A stretch of 5,729 nucleotides of DNA from an uncultured Treponema sp. (GTDB taxonomy: Bacteria > Spirochaetota > Spirochaetia > Treponematales > Treponemataceae), in NCBI GenBank assembly GCA_905372205.1, contig CAJPOH010000074.1, forward strand, positions 1 through 5,729, read 5' to 3'. Both the position numbers and the translations under genes were made by a program. The notes under the pieces are model-generated. The model searched no databases. It was not told where the DNA came from and saw only the letters and a list, made by a program, of their open reading frames with translations. Numbering within the stretch: the stretch's first letter is position 1; each line of letters opens with the position of its first letter. Below, one piece after another: positions 1-5,253 of the stretch.

Positions 1-23
1 ATATTATGTTTCATAGATACTTT

Positions 24-52
24 ATACTAGCACGTTTTTCTTTATTTTTCAA
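24..52 (-). promoter_or_regulatory. possible leftward promoter for a gene outside the window
   Basis: On the - strand TTGAAA (52 to 47) is followed after 17 bases by TAGTAT (29 to 24). A TGC lies directly before the latter, giving an extended -10 arrangement. An alternative -10, TATAAA (26 to 21), is closer to consensus but sits 20 bases from the -35. If real, it would drive a gene to the left of position 1, divergent from the gene at 227. The region is AT-rich, so chance matches are easy, and no leftward coding start is visible inside the window. Confidence 0.25.
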
Positions 53-91
53 TTATGGGGTATTTCAAACGAGTAGCCTTGACTTGCAAAG

Positions 92-160
92 CCTATAGGG
101 AGTAGAAAAGATAAGCTATGTGGTAGCTTGATGTGAATCAAACAGTGTTTCCTAAACATT
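92..160. other. cluster of small hairpins upstream of the propeller-repeat gene
   Basis: The gene-free stretch 1-226 contains a closely packed series of dyads. CCTATAGG at 92-99 is a perfect 8-base palindrome. AAGCTA (113-118) pairs with TAGCTT (124-129) around a 5-base loop. TTGAT (128-132) pairs with ATCAA (137-141) around a GTGA loop of GNRA type. AGTGTTT (144-150) pairs with AAACATT (154-160), including one G-T wobble, around a 3-base loop. The second and third share bases 128-129 and so compete. None is followed by a T run, so they are not classical terminators. They could be leader structure, an operator or chance. Apart from these and the promoter candidates I see nothing else in 1-226. 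Confidence 0.3.
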
Positions 161-169
161 ATCATAGTA

Positions 170-197
170 TTGAATTTATACATATTTTTGTTATCAT
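170..197 (+). promoter_or_regulatory. weak candidate promoter for the propeller-repeat gene
   Basis: TTGAAT (170-175) and TATCAT (192-197) are separated by 16 bases. Transcription would start near position 204, just upstream of the ribosome binding site at 210-215. Another -35-like word, TTGACT (79-84), has only a poor -10 (TAGAAA, 103-108, after 18 bases). Starting there would put the hairpin cluster into the 5' leader. Neither is strong. Confidence 0.3.
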
Positions 198-209
198 TTT
201 ATAGGTTTT

Positions 210-215
210 AAGGAG
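210..215 (+). promoter_or_regulatory. ribosome binding site (AAGGAG)
   Basis: AAGGAG ends 11 bases before the ATG at 227. The spacing is slightly long but usable, and it supports 227 as the start. The next ATG, at 231, is out of frame. Confidence 0.7.
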
Positions 216-226
216 ATTTTTCTTTT

Positions 227-1699
227 ATGGATGGAAATAATGAAAGCTTTGTATATGGCGATGCAACGGTTGTTGGAAAAGTTGATAACGAGACAGTGAA
301 TTTTGTAACTCTTTTGGATAAGAATCGCCCATTTGTTATCGCATATCGGAAAGGAAAAACAGAATATTCTCCGGATAGTTATACAGTTTCATATGATGAT
401 TCTCATTTGGGTATATTTGATGACATTTCTGAAGTGTTGGTAAGTCCAGATGGAAAGTCTATAATTTATGTAGTGGAGGTAGACGAAAAATACTATCTTT
501 GTATGGATGATAAAGAACTTAAAGGACCAGCAGAGGAATTCGGTGATATTGATTTTTCTGATGATTGCAAATATTTTGGATGTTTTCTAAAAAAAGATGG
601 ATTATGGGAGCTTCATGAGAATAATACGAAATATAAGGAAAGCTTTGATGAACAATCTGGTTTAGCGTATTTGCCTGACGGGTCTTTAGCTTTTTTAGGA
701 AAAAAAGATAATATTTGGCATTATTACACAACAACGCGGGGGGAATTACCTATTGGTTTTCAGACAGTTGGTAATTTGTTTCGCTCGCCAGTTTCTGAAC
801 AACTAGGTTTTTTCACTGCTAAAACTTTAACTGGAAAATGGGAGGTATATATCAACGATAAAGTACCATTAGGTCCATTTGATGGTATGGGGATGCCTAT
901 AGCAATGTCTTCTGAAGATGATAATTATGCTTACACTGTCATAAAGGACGGAGAATGGTATGTCTATATCAATGATAAAAAGATTGATAGAGTTTTTGCT
1001 AATATAGATTATCTATCTTTTTTACCAAATAACAAAGATATTGTATGTTCAGAAATAAAGCCTGATGGTACTAGAGTATACATAAATGATAAGTTAATTG
1101 CAGGTCCATTTAAAAAATTGGGTTTTGAAATAGCTTTTTCGCCAGATTGCAAAAGAATGTATTACTCTCAAAAAATTGACGAAAAATGGTCTATAGGACA
1201 CACAGATATTGATGATCCTGAAATGAAATATGTTAAGGATATAGATGTTACTCTACCTTGTTTTGAAGTTATTAAACTTTTAGTTTTGCCTGATCTTTCA
1301 AAAATTATTTACTCTGTTGCAGCTAATATAAATAATGCTATGAGTATGGATACTATAGTTTCTTTAGGTGATTTAGGGACTTTTGGGATTTTTCAAACAA
1401 TGTTTCTTTTGAAAATCTCAAAAGACGGATCAGTGATAATTTTTGTTGCTAGAGAAGATGATGAGTGGTATATATACGTTAATGGTAAAAAAGTTGCAGG
1501 TCCGTTTTTGGGGATTTCTTTTTTAGATTTCTATAAAGATACATCAATTATAAGGTATCAGGCTTTTACAGCAGAGGCATCATTTCCGACATTTATGCTG
1601 TATATGGACGGAAAGAATTATGTAGGACAGATTGATAAATATAAAATTGTATATATGGATGGAGATAACATTGTTTTAAGAGAAAGAATAAAAGATTAA
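227..1699 (+). CDS. hypothetical cytoplasmic PD40/TolB-like propeller-repeat protein
   Basis: I do not recognise a named family for this 490-residue protein. It consists of a repeat of about 38-49 residues. Each unit has a W-x-x-Y-x-N-D-K strand, a G-P-F turn, then an S-P-D-G-K-like turn and a hydrophobic strand. The W/Y-x-N-D element recurs near residues 90, 127, 164, 205, 244, 282, 321, 414 and 456. The SPDG-like element recurs near 74, 112, 150, 188, 229, 267, 306, 355, 399 and 437, so about ten units in all. This resembles the WD40-like/PD40 blades of TolB-type beta-propellers. The N-terminus is hydrophilic and I see no signal peptide, lipobox or membrane segment, so it is probably cytosolic, unlike periplasmic TolB. 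Units at 205-300 are the most alike; the stretch 321-399 is the most diverged. Start ATG 227 is supported by AAGGAG at 210-215. It probably forms its own transcription unit, since 122 bases and a strong promoter separate it from pepF. Role unknown; a protein-interaction scaffold is inference. Confidence 0.85.
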   Translation: MDGNNESFVYGDATVVGKVDNETVNFVTLLDKNRPFVIAYRKGKTEYSPDSYTVSYDDSHLGIFDDISEVLVSPDGKSIIYVVEVDEKYYLCMDDKELKGPAEEFGDIDFSDDCKYFGCFLKKDGLWELHENNTKYKESFDEQSGLAYLPDGSLAFLGKKDNIWHYYTTTRGELPIGFQTVGNLFRSPVSEQLGFFTAKTLTGKWEVYINDKVPLGPFDGMGMPIAMSSEDDNYAYTVIKDGEWYVYINDKKIDRVFANIDYLSFLPNNKDIVCSEIKPDGTRVYINDKLIAGPFKKLGFEIAFSPDCKRMYYSQKIDEKWSIGHTDIDDPEMKYVKDIDVTLPCFEVIKLLVLPDLSKIIYSVAANINNAMSMDTIVSLGDLGTFGIFQTMFLLKISKDGSVIIFVAREDDEWYIYVNGKKVAGPFLGISFLDFYKDTSIIRYQAFTAEASFPTFMLYMDGKNYVGQIDKYKIVYMDGDNIVLRERIKD

Positions 1700-1771
1700 T
1701 ATTGCAGGTTAATTAAGTTTTTTTGATGATAGCGGTGTTTTGTGGCGTTTTTTTATTCATTTTATGTAAAA

Positions 1772-1800
1772 TTGACGATATGTGTATAAGTATGTATAAT
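1772..1800 (+). promoter_or_regulatory. strong sigma-70-type promoter for the pepF-cdsB unit
   Basis: TTGACG (1772-1777, five of six consensus bases) and a perfect TATAAT (1795-1800) are spaced by exactly 17 bases. The start of transcription should fall near 1807-1808, at the first base of the AAGGAG ribosome binding site, leaving a leader of only about 14-15 bases. The rest of the gap 1700-1821 has T runs (1718-1724, 1748-1754) but no convincing stem before them, so no clear terminator for the upstream gene. Confidence 0.75.
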
Positions 1801-1807
1801 TCTCTTT

Positions 1808-1813
1808 AAGGAG
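1808..1813 (+). promoter_or_regulatory. ribosome binding site of pepF (AAGGAG)
   Basis: AAGGAG lies 8 bases before ATG 1822, which is ideal spacing and fixes the start. It coincides with the predicted 5' end of the transcript from the 1772-1800 promoter. Confidence 0.85.
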
Positions 1814-1821
1814 TTTGTGCT

Positions 1822-3606
1822 ATGGAAATTAAAAGATCAGACGTTGATGAATCTCTAACATGGGATTTGTCTCATCTATTCAAAAGCGATGAAGATTGCA
1901 TTAAGGCAATGCAAAAAACTTTGCAAGAAGCTAAGAGCTTTAGAGAAAAATATAATGGAAAGATAAAAACAAAAGATGATGTCATCTCTTGTATGAAAGA
2001 TTATAGAGGGCTAGTTGAGGAGTTAGATATAATTGGCAATTATGTTTTTCTAGGGATTGAAACAGATTACACAGATGCAAAAAAGCTAGACTTAATGAAT
2101 AAAGGTTCTGCTTTTCAAGGAGAGGTATCGGGCATTCTTTCCTTTTTTGATAGTGAACTCTCCCTTTTGAGTGATGATATTTTGAAAGATGTAATCTCTT
2201 CTTCCAAAGAAGATGCGACGTATATAAAAGAACTTTTAAAAAATAAGCCTCACAAATTAGATCCAAAAGTTGAAGAAGCTCTTGCCTATCTTTATCCTGT
2301 GCTTTCCAACACGCATTCTATCTATAGTGCAGCGATAAATAGCGACCTTTCATATCCTCCTTTCAAAATAGGAAATAAAGAAGTGCCACTAACATTTACA
2401 GGCTTTGAGGGGGAACTTGAATATGAAGTGGATACAGCAAAAAGACGCGTAGCATTTGAAGCATTCTATAAAGGCTTAAAGCAATATGAAAACACTTTGG
2501 CAACAAATTATGAATCGCAAATGACACAACAAAAGATTATGGCAAATATGCGTGGCTATAAGGATGTGTTTGAATACTTGTTAGCTGGTCAAAATGTGAC
2601 GAGCGATATGTATAATAGGCAGCTTGATATCATTTTCAATAAATTAGCTCCTCACATGAGGCGTTATGCAGGACTCATAAAAAAGATTTATGCCCTTGAT
2701 AAGATGACATTTGCAGATTTAAAGTTGCCAATTGATCCTACATATAAGGAAGAAATTACTCTTGAAAGTGCAAAAAAAGACATATTGGGAGCTATCAGTT
2801 TGATGGGCGAAGAATATTGTGATTTTGTAAAAAAGACACTTGACTCTCGTCGTGTAGACTATGTTCAAAATAAAGGTAAGGCATCTGGTGCATTTTGCTC
2901 ATCTCCATATCATAAGGGAGCGTTTATTTTGATGAGCTGGGCAGGAGTTATGGCTGATGTTTACACTCTAGCACACGAGCTAGGTCATGCTGGGCATTTT
3001 TGGCTTGCAGGAAAGAATAACAATGTAATTGACGCAGATAGTGTTTCAACTTATTTTGTTGAATCTCCTTCAACAATGCATGAACTATTGCTTTCTAACT
3101 ATCTAATTAAAAATGCAAAAGACGATAGAACAAAGAGAATGGCTTTAGCTCTTCTAGTTTCTAACACATACTATCATAATTTTGTGACCCACATGTTGGA
3201 AGGATATTTTCAGAGAAAGCTTTATAAGTTGGTTCAAAAAGGTGAGTCTGTTGCTCCTTTATTAAGTCAATTGAAGCTTGAAACATTAAAAGAGTTTTGG
3301 GGGGATGCTGTTGAAATACCTGACTATGCAGGGCTTACGTGGATGAGACAATCTCATTATTACATGGGGCTTTATTCATACACATATAGTGCAGGCTTAA
3401 CTATTTCAACTGCTGCAAGCCTTAAAATAACCAAAGGAGAGAAAGGAGCTGTTGAACAATGGAAAGAAGCATTAAAAGCTGGTGGCACATTGACTCCGCT
3501 GGAGTTTGCAAAAAAAGCAGGACTAGACCTAACAACTGATGCTCCATTTATTCAAACAGTAGAACATATTGGCTCTTTAATTGATGATATTATAAAACTT
3601 TCATAA
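1822..3606 (+). CDS. pepF: oligoendopeptidase F, M3B-family zinc metallopeptidase
   Basis: This cytosolic endopeptidase cleaves short peptides, typically after uptake, and feeds amino-acid catabolism. At 594 residues it has the usual PepF length of about 600. The N-terminus (T-W-D-L-S-x-L-F near residues 13-20) is typical of PepF, followed by a helical N-terminal domain and then the M3 catalytic domain over roughly residues 200-580. The zinc site is complete: H385-E386-L-G-H389, with the third ligand E414 exactly 25 residues after H389, as in thimet-type M3 enzymes. A later S-H-Y-Y-M-G-L-Y-S-Y-T-Y segment (H512, Y513, Y514, Y518, Y520, Y522) matches the His/Tyr-rich substrate and transition-state binding loop of the family. 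There is no signal peptide or membrane segment. It follows a strong promoter and precedes cdsB by 34 bases, suggesting co-transcription. No truncation or missing key residue is seen. Exact substrate preference cannot be read from the sequence. Confidence 0.96.
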   Translation: MEIKRSDVDESLTWDLSHLFKSDEDCIKAMQKTLQEAKSFREKYNGKIKTKDDVISCMKDYRGLVEELDIIGNYVFLGIETDYTDAKKLDLMNKGSAFQGEVSGILSFFDSELSLLSDDILKDVISSSKEDATYIKELLKNKPHKLDPKVEEALAYLYPVLSNTHSIYSAAINSDLSYPPFKIGNKEVPLTFTGFEGELEYEVDTAKRRVAFEAFYKGLKQYENTLATNYESQMTQQKIMANMRGYKDVFEYLLAGQNVTSDMYNRQLDIIFNKLAPHMRRYAGLIKKIYALDKMTFADLKLPIDPTYKEEITLESAKKDILGAISLMGEEYCDFVKKTLDSRRVDYVQNKGKASGAFCSSPYHKGAFILMSWAGVMADVYTLAHELGHAGHFWLAGKNNNVIDADSVSTYFVESPSTMHELLLSNYLIKNAKDDRTKRMALALLVSNTYYHNFVTHMLEGYFQRKLYKLVQKGESVAPLLSQLKLETLKEFWGDAVEIPDYAGLTWMRQSHYYMGLYSYTYSAGLTISTAASLKITKGEKGAVEQWKEALKAGGTLTPLEFAKKAGLDLTTDAPFIQTVEHIGSLIDDIIKLS

Positions 3607-3626
3607 AGATTAAATAGTTTTTAAGT

Positions 3627-3631
3627 GGGGG
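3627..3631 (+). promoter_or_regulatory. atypical ribosome binding site of cdsB (GGGGG)
   Basis: GGGGG ends 9 bases before ATG 3641. It can pair with the CCUCC anti-Shine-Dalgarno core with one central G-U wobble, in place of the usual GGAGG. No promoter fits in the 34-base gap 3607-3640, so translation from the pepF transcript is the simplest reading. Confidence 0.6.
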
Positions 3632-3640
3632 TAGCAGAAA

Positions 3641-4918
3641 ATGAATGAAAAAATAGAAAGTATGTATGTTAAAATATTGGAAGAAGAATTAAAACCAGCT
3701 TTGGGTTGCACAGAACCTATCGCTATTTCTTTTCTTGCTGCCTCATTAAAACATTATATAGGTTCTCTGCCCGAGAGTCTTCTTATAGAAGCTAGTGGAA
3801 ACATTATAAAAAATGCAAAATCTGTTGTAGTTCCCAATACTGGAGGCATGAAAGGTATAATTGTATCAGCTGGTGCTGGTATGGTTGCAGGTGATGCTGA
3901 GGCAGGGCTTGAAGTGCTAAAGTCTGTTAAAGATGAAGATATTCCTCGCATCAATTCTTTTATAGAAAAAACTCCTATAACGCTTAAAAAACTAGAAAGT
4001 GCTTCGCAACTTCATATAAAAATGAAAGCAGAATTTAATGGAGATGTTTATGAGGGGGAGTTGCGTGACCAACACACAAACATTACAGAAATAAAGAAAA
4101 ATGGTAATGTTCTATATTCTGGTAGTTCAGAAGCTGGAGGTGGACAAGCTACAATAACTGATAGGAACATTCTAAATGTTAAAGATATTTTAGAATTTGC
4201 TTCAAGTGTTTCTCTTGATAGGATTTCTCATTTAATTGAAAGGCAAATTGAATATAACACAAGAATTTCTAAAGCAGGCTTAACTGAGCATTATGGAATT
4301 GATATTGGACAAAATTTCTTAAAGCTATACAAACAAGATGGAAGTATTAAAACAAAAGCTGTTGGAGAGACTGCTTGTGCATCAGATGCCCGAATGTGTG
4401 GGTGTCCACTTCCTGTCATTACTAATTCAGGAAGTGGGAATCAAGGTTTGACGGTTTCTATTCCTGTTATTGTTTATGCTAGAGAAATGGAAGTTTCTCA
4501 CGAAACATTACTTCGCACATTGATAGTTAGTAACTTATTGGCTATTCACCAAAAAACTGCAATAGGGCGGCTTTCTGCATATTGCGGAGCTGTTACTGCA
4601 GGAACAGCCGCCGCCGCTGCTATAGCTTATATGTGTTCTTCTTCATACGATGCTGTGTGCAAAACAATCACTACATCTTTAGCCACAACATCAGGTCTTT
4701 TTTGTGATGGTGCAAAGCAATCCTGTGCTAATAAGATTGTTACTAGTTTGCAATCTTCACTTTTTGCAATGGATATGGCAGTTCAAGGTTATAGTTTTGA
4801 TGGTGGAGATGGCATTGTTAAAGAAGATATTGAAAAGACAATCAAAGGCGTAGGCAAAATTGCAAGCAAAGGCATGGTGGAAACTGATAAAGTTATCTTG
4901 GATGTCATGCTGGAGTAG
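3641..4918 (+). CDS. cdsB: L-cysteine desulfidase (CdsB/CyuA/YhaM, UPF0597 family)
   Basis: This protein is predicted to convert L-cysteine to pyruvate, ammonia and hydrogen sulfide with an oxygen-labile [4Fe-4S] cluster, in the cytosol. The 425-residue length fits the family, which is related to the alpha part of Fe-S L-serine dehydratase. The N-terminal A-L-G-C-T-E-P motif places C23 where the archaeal enzyme (MJ1025 type) has its proposed catalytic cysteine, C25. C315, C355 and C362 keep the 40- and 7-residue spacings of that enzyme's cluster cysteines (282, 322, 329, as I recall them). Other conserved-looking segments are N-T-G-G-M-K-G (residues 66-72), S-E-A-G-G-G-Q, and a Cys-rich C-x-C-P-L-P stretch (C253, C255) leading into S-G-S-G-N-Q-G. 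There is no signal peptide. Alternative substrates such as serine or related amino acids are possible in this superfamily. Its position behind pepF suggests use of cysteine released from peptides. No cysteine permease or CyuR-type regulator lies in the window. Confidence 0.92.
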   Translation: MNEKIESMYVKILEEELKPALGCTEPIAISFLAASLKHYIGSLPESLLIEASGNIIKNAKSVVVPNTGGMKGIIVSAGAGMVAGDAEAGLEVLKSVKDEDIPRINSFIEKTPITLKKLESASQLHIKMKAEFNGDVYEGELRDQHTNITEIKKNGNVLYSGSSEAGGGQATITDRNILNVKDILEFASSVSLDRISHLIERQIEYNTRISKAGLTEHYGIDIGQNFLKLYKQDGSIKTKAVGETACASDARMCGCPLPVITNSGSGNQGLTVSIPVIVYAREMEVSHETLLRTLIVSNLLAIHQKTAIGRLSAYCGAVTAGTAAAAAIAYMCSSSYDAVCKTITTSLATTSGLFCDGAKQSCANKIVTSLQSSLFAMDMAVQGYSFDGGDGIVKEDIEKTIKGVGKIASKGMVETDKVILDVMLE

Positions 4919-4973
4919 AGTTTTTTTAACTTCTTGATTGGTGCATTTTTTATGGCTTTTTAAGATAGGGAGG

Positions 4974-4983
4974 TACTGATTAA
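4974..4983 (+). repeat. direct repeat TACTGATTAA, copy 1
   Basis: This 10-base word recurs exactly at 5111-5120, 137 bases downstream. In each copy the GATTAA part is complementary to the single TTAATC at 4996-5001, so the two copies compete for the same partner. Confidence 0.6.
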
Positions 4984-4984
4984 T

Positions 4985-5133
4985 TCAACAGCGAGTTAAT
5001 CGCATGTAGCCTATAAATTCTCTACCTTTCGATAAGTGCCATTCAACCGTAATTTATGGCAATCTTTTAGAAAGGGATGAGTTACAGTACGAGCATAGCT
5101 ACTAGGCTAATACTGATTAAGTGCTAACTTTGA
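4985..5133. ncRNA. candidate structured RNA or palindromic element (long imperfect stem-loop)
   Basis: By-eye pairing from the outside in: TCAA (4985-4988) with TTGA (5130-5133); AGC (4990-4992) with GCT (5123-5125); TTAATCG (4996-5002) with TGATTAA (5114-5120), including one wobble; GTAGC-C-TAT (5006-5014, one bulged C) with ATAGCTAC (5095-5102); CTC (5020-5022) with GAG (5079-5081); CCTTTC (5025-5030) with GAAAGG (5070-5075); GAT (5031-5033) with ATC (5062-5064); TGCCAT (5037-5042) with ATGGCA (5056-5061); terminal loop 5043-5055. This gives about 40 base pairs in one 149-base arm with an asymmetric central bubble. The strand is undetermined because stems read equally well on both. A weak + strand promoter-like pair, TTGGTG (4938-4943) and TAAGAT (4961-4966), lies just upstream. 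Function and family are unknown. It could instead be a DNA-level palindrome of a mobile element. Confidence 0.35.
5111..5120 (+). repeat. direct repeat TACTGATTAA, copy 2
   Basis: This is an exact second copy of the 10-base word at 4974-4983. Here GATTAA forms the 3' side of a stem in the long imperfect stem-loop. Confidence 0.6.
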
Positions 5134-5139
5134 CACGCC

Positions 5140-5160
5140 GTGGGCTACGACTGTAGCCAC
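5140..5160. other. strong GC-rich hairpin
   Basis: GTGG (5140-5143) plus CTAC (5145-5148) pair with GTAG (5153-5156) plus CCAC (5157-5160). This gives eight base pairs with one bulged G (5144) and a GACT loop. It is the most stable-looking local hairpin in the window. On neither strand does a T run follow directly (the nearest on the + strand is 5172-5176), so a standard rho-independent terminator is unlikely. Confidence 0.5.
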
Positions 5161-5194
5161 ACTCCAATAAATTTTTCCTTATCAATATCAATCG

Positions 5195-5212
5195 CCACTC
5201 TGTAAGGAGTGG
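5195..5212. other. hairpin with a competing partner
   Basis: CCACTC (5195-5200) pairs perfectly with GAGTGG (5207-5212) around a 6-base loop. The right arm can instead pair as GGAGTG (5206-5211) with CACTCC (5160-5165), so the two folds exclude each other. A further small dyad follows, GCTATG (5215-5220) with CATAGT (5230-5235, one wobble), then four T in all. It lies about 40 bases past the stop of the LRR gene on its strand and could protect that mRNA's 3' end. Confidence 0.4.
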
Positions 5213-5253
5213 ATGCTATGCTGGCACTACATAGTTTTAATTCATGCGTTTCC

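Larger units (their letters stand above)
4919..5253. other. 335-base intergenic region between convergent genes
   Basis: This gap separates the ends of cdsB and the LRR gene. It has T runs just after the cdsB stop (4921-4927 and 4946-4951) but no strong stem before them, so the cdsB terminator is not clear. From about 4968 to 5234 it is densely palindromic, and 5121-5165 is clearly more GC-rich than the surrounding genes. It has frequent stops in most frames. No tRNA, transposase or known riboswitch motif was recognised. The individual structures are listed separately. Confidence 0.8.

Noticed and set aside
6..98. Short + strand open frame of 30 codons at the left edge
   Set aside because: It has no visible ribosome binding site and no recognisable sequence, and it lies in AT-rich sequence where such frames are common.
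519..734. Antisense open frames inside the three + strand genes and a + strand frame inside the LRR gene (also 1982-2266, 3754-3954, 5336-5545)
   Set aside because: They lie fully inside strongly supported genes, lack ribosome sites and show no family resemblance. They are shadows of the real coding frames.
1700..1755. Terminator after the propeller-repeat gene
   Set aside because: Two T runs occur, and TTAATTAA (1709-1716) is palindromic, but it cannot form a hairpin with a loop, and no G/C stem precedes either run.
4604..4621. GCC/GCT run as a microsatellite
   Set aside because: It encodes a stretch of alanines in a conserved Gly/Ala-rich helix of the desulfidase and is too short and interrupted to be a phase-variable tract.
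4919..4960. Rho-independent terminator after cdsB
   Set aside because: Seven T follow the stop codon closely, but the only stems are 3-4 A/T-rich pairs (for example AGTT 4919-4922 with AACT 4928-4931).
4960..5045. tRNA gene on either strand
   Set aside because: Some arms look tRNA-sized, but there is no T-loop GTTCRA-type sequence, no consistent acceptor stem and no usable anticodon arm.
4983..5128. Integron attC site
   Set aside because: ATTCAAC at 4983-4989 and 5041-5047 fits the RYYYAAC half-site and the long imperfect stem is attC-like. However, no GTTRRRY partner occurs at the other end (GTTAATC at 4995 has a wrong base and position), and no integrase is present.
4968..5165. 6S RNA
   Set aside because: A long hairpin with a central bubble is reminiscent of 6S RNA, but I cannot match the conserved bubble sequences, so naming it would be a guess.
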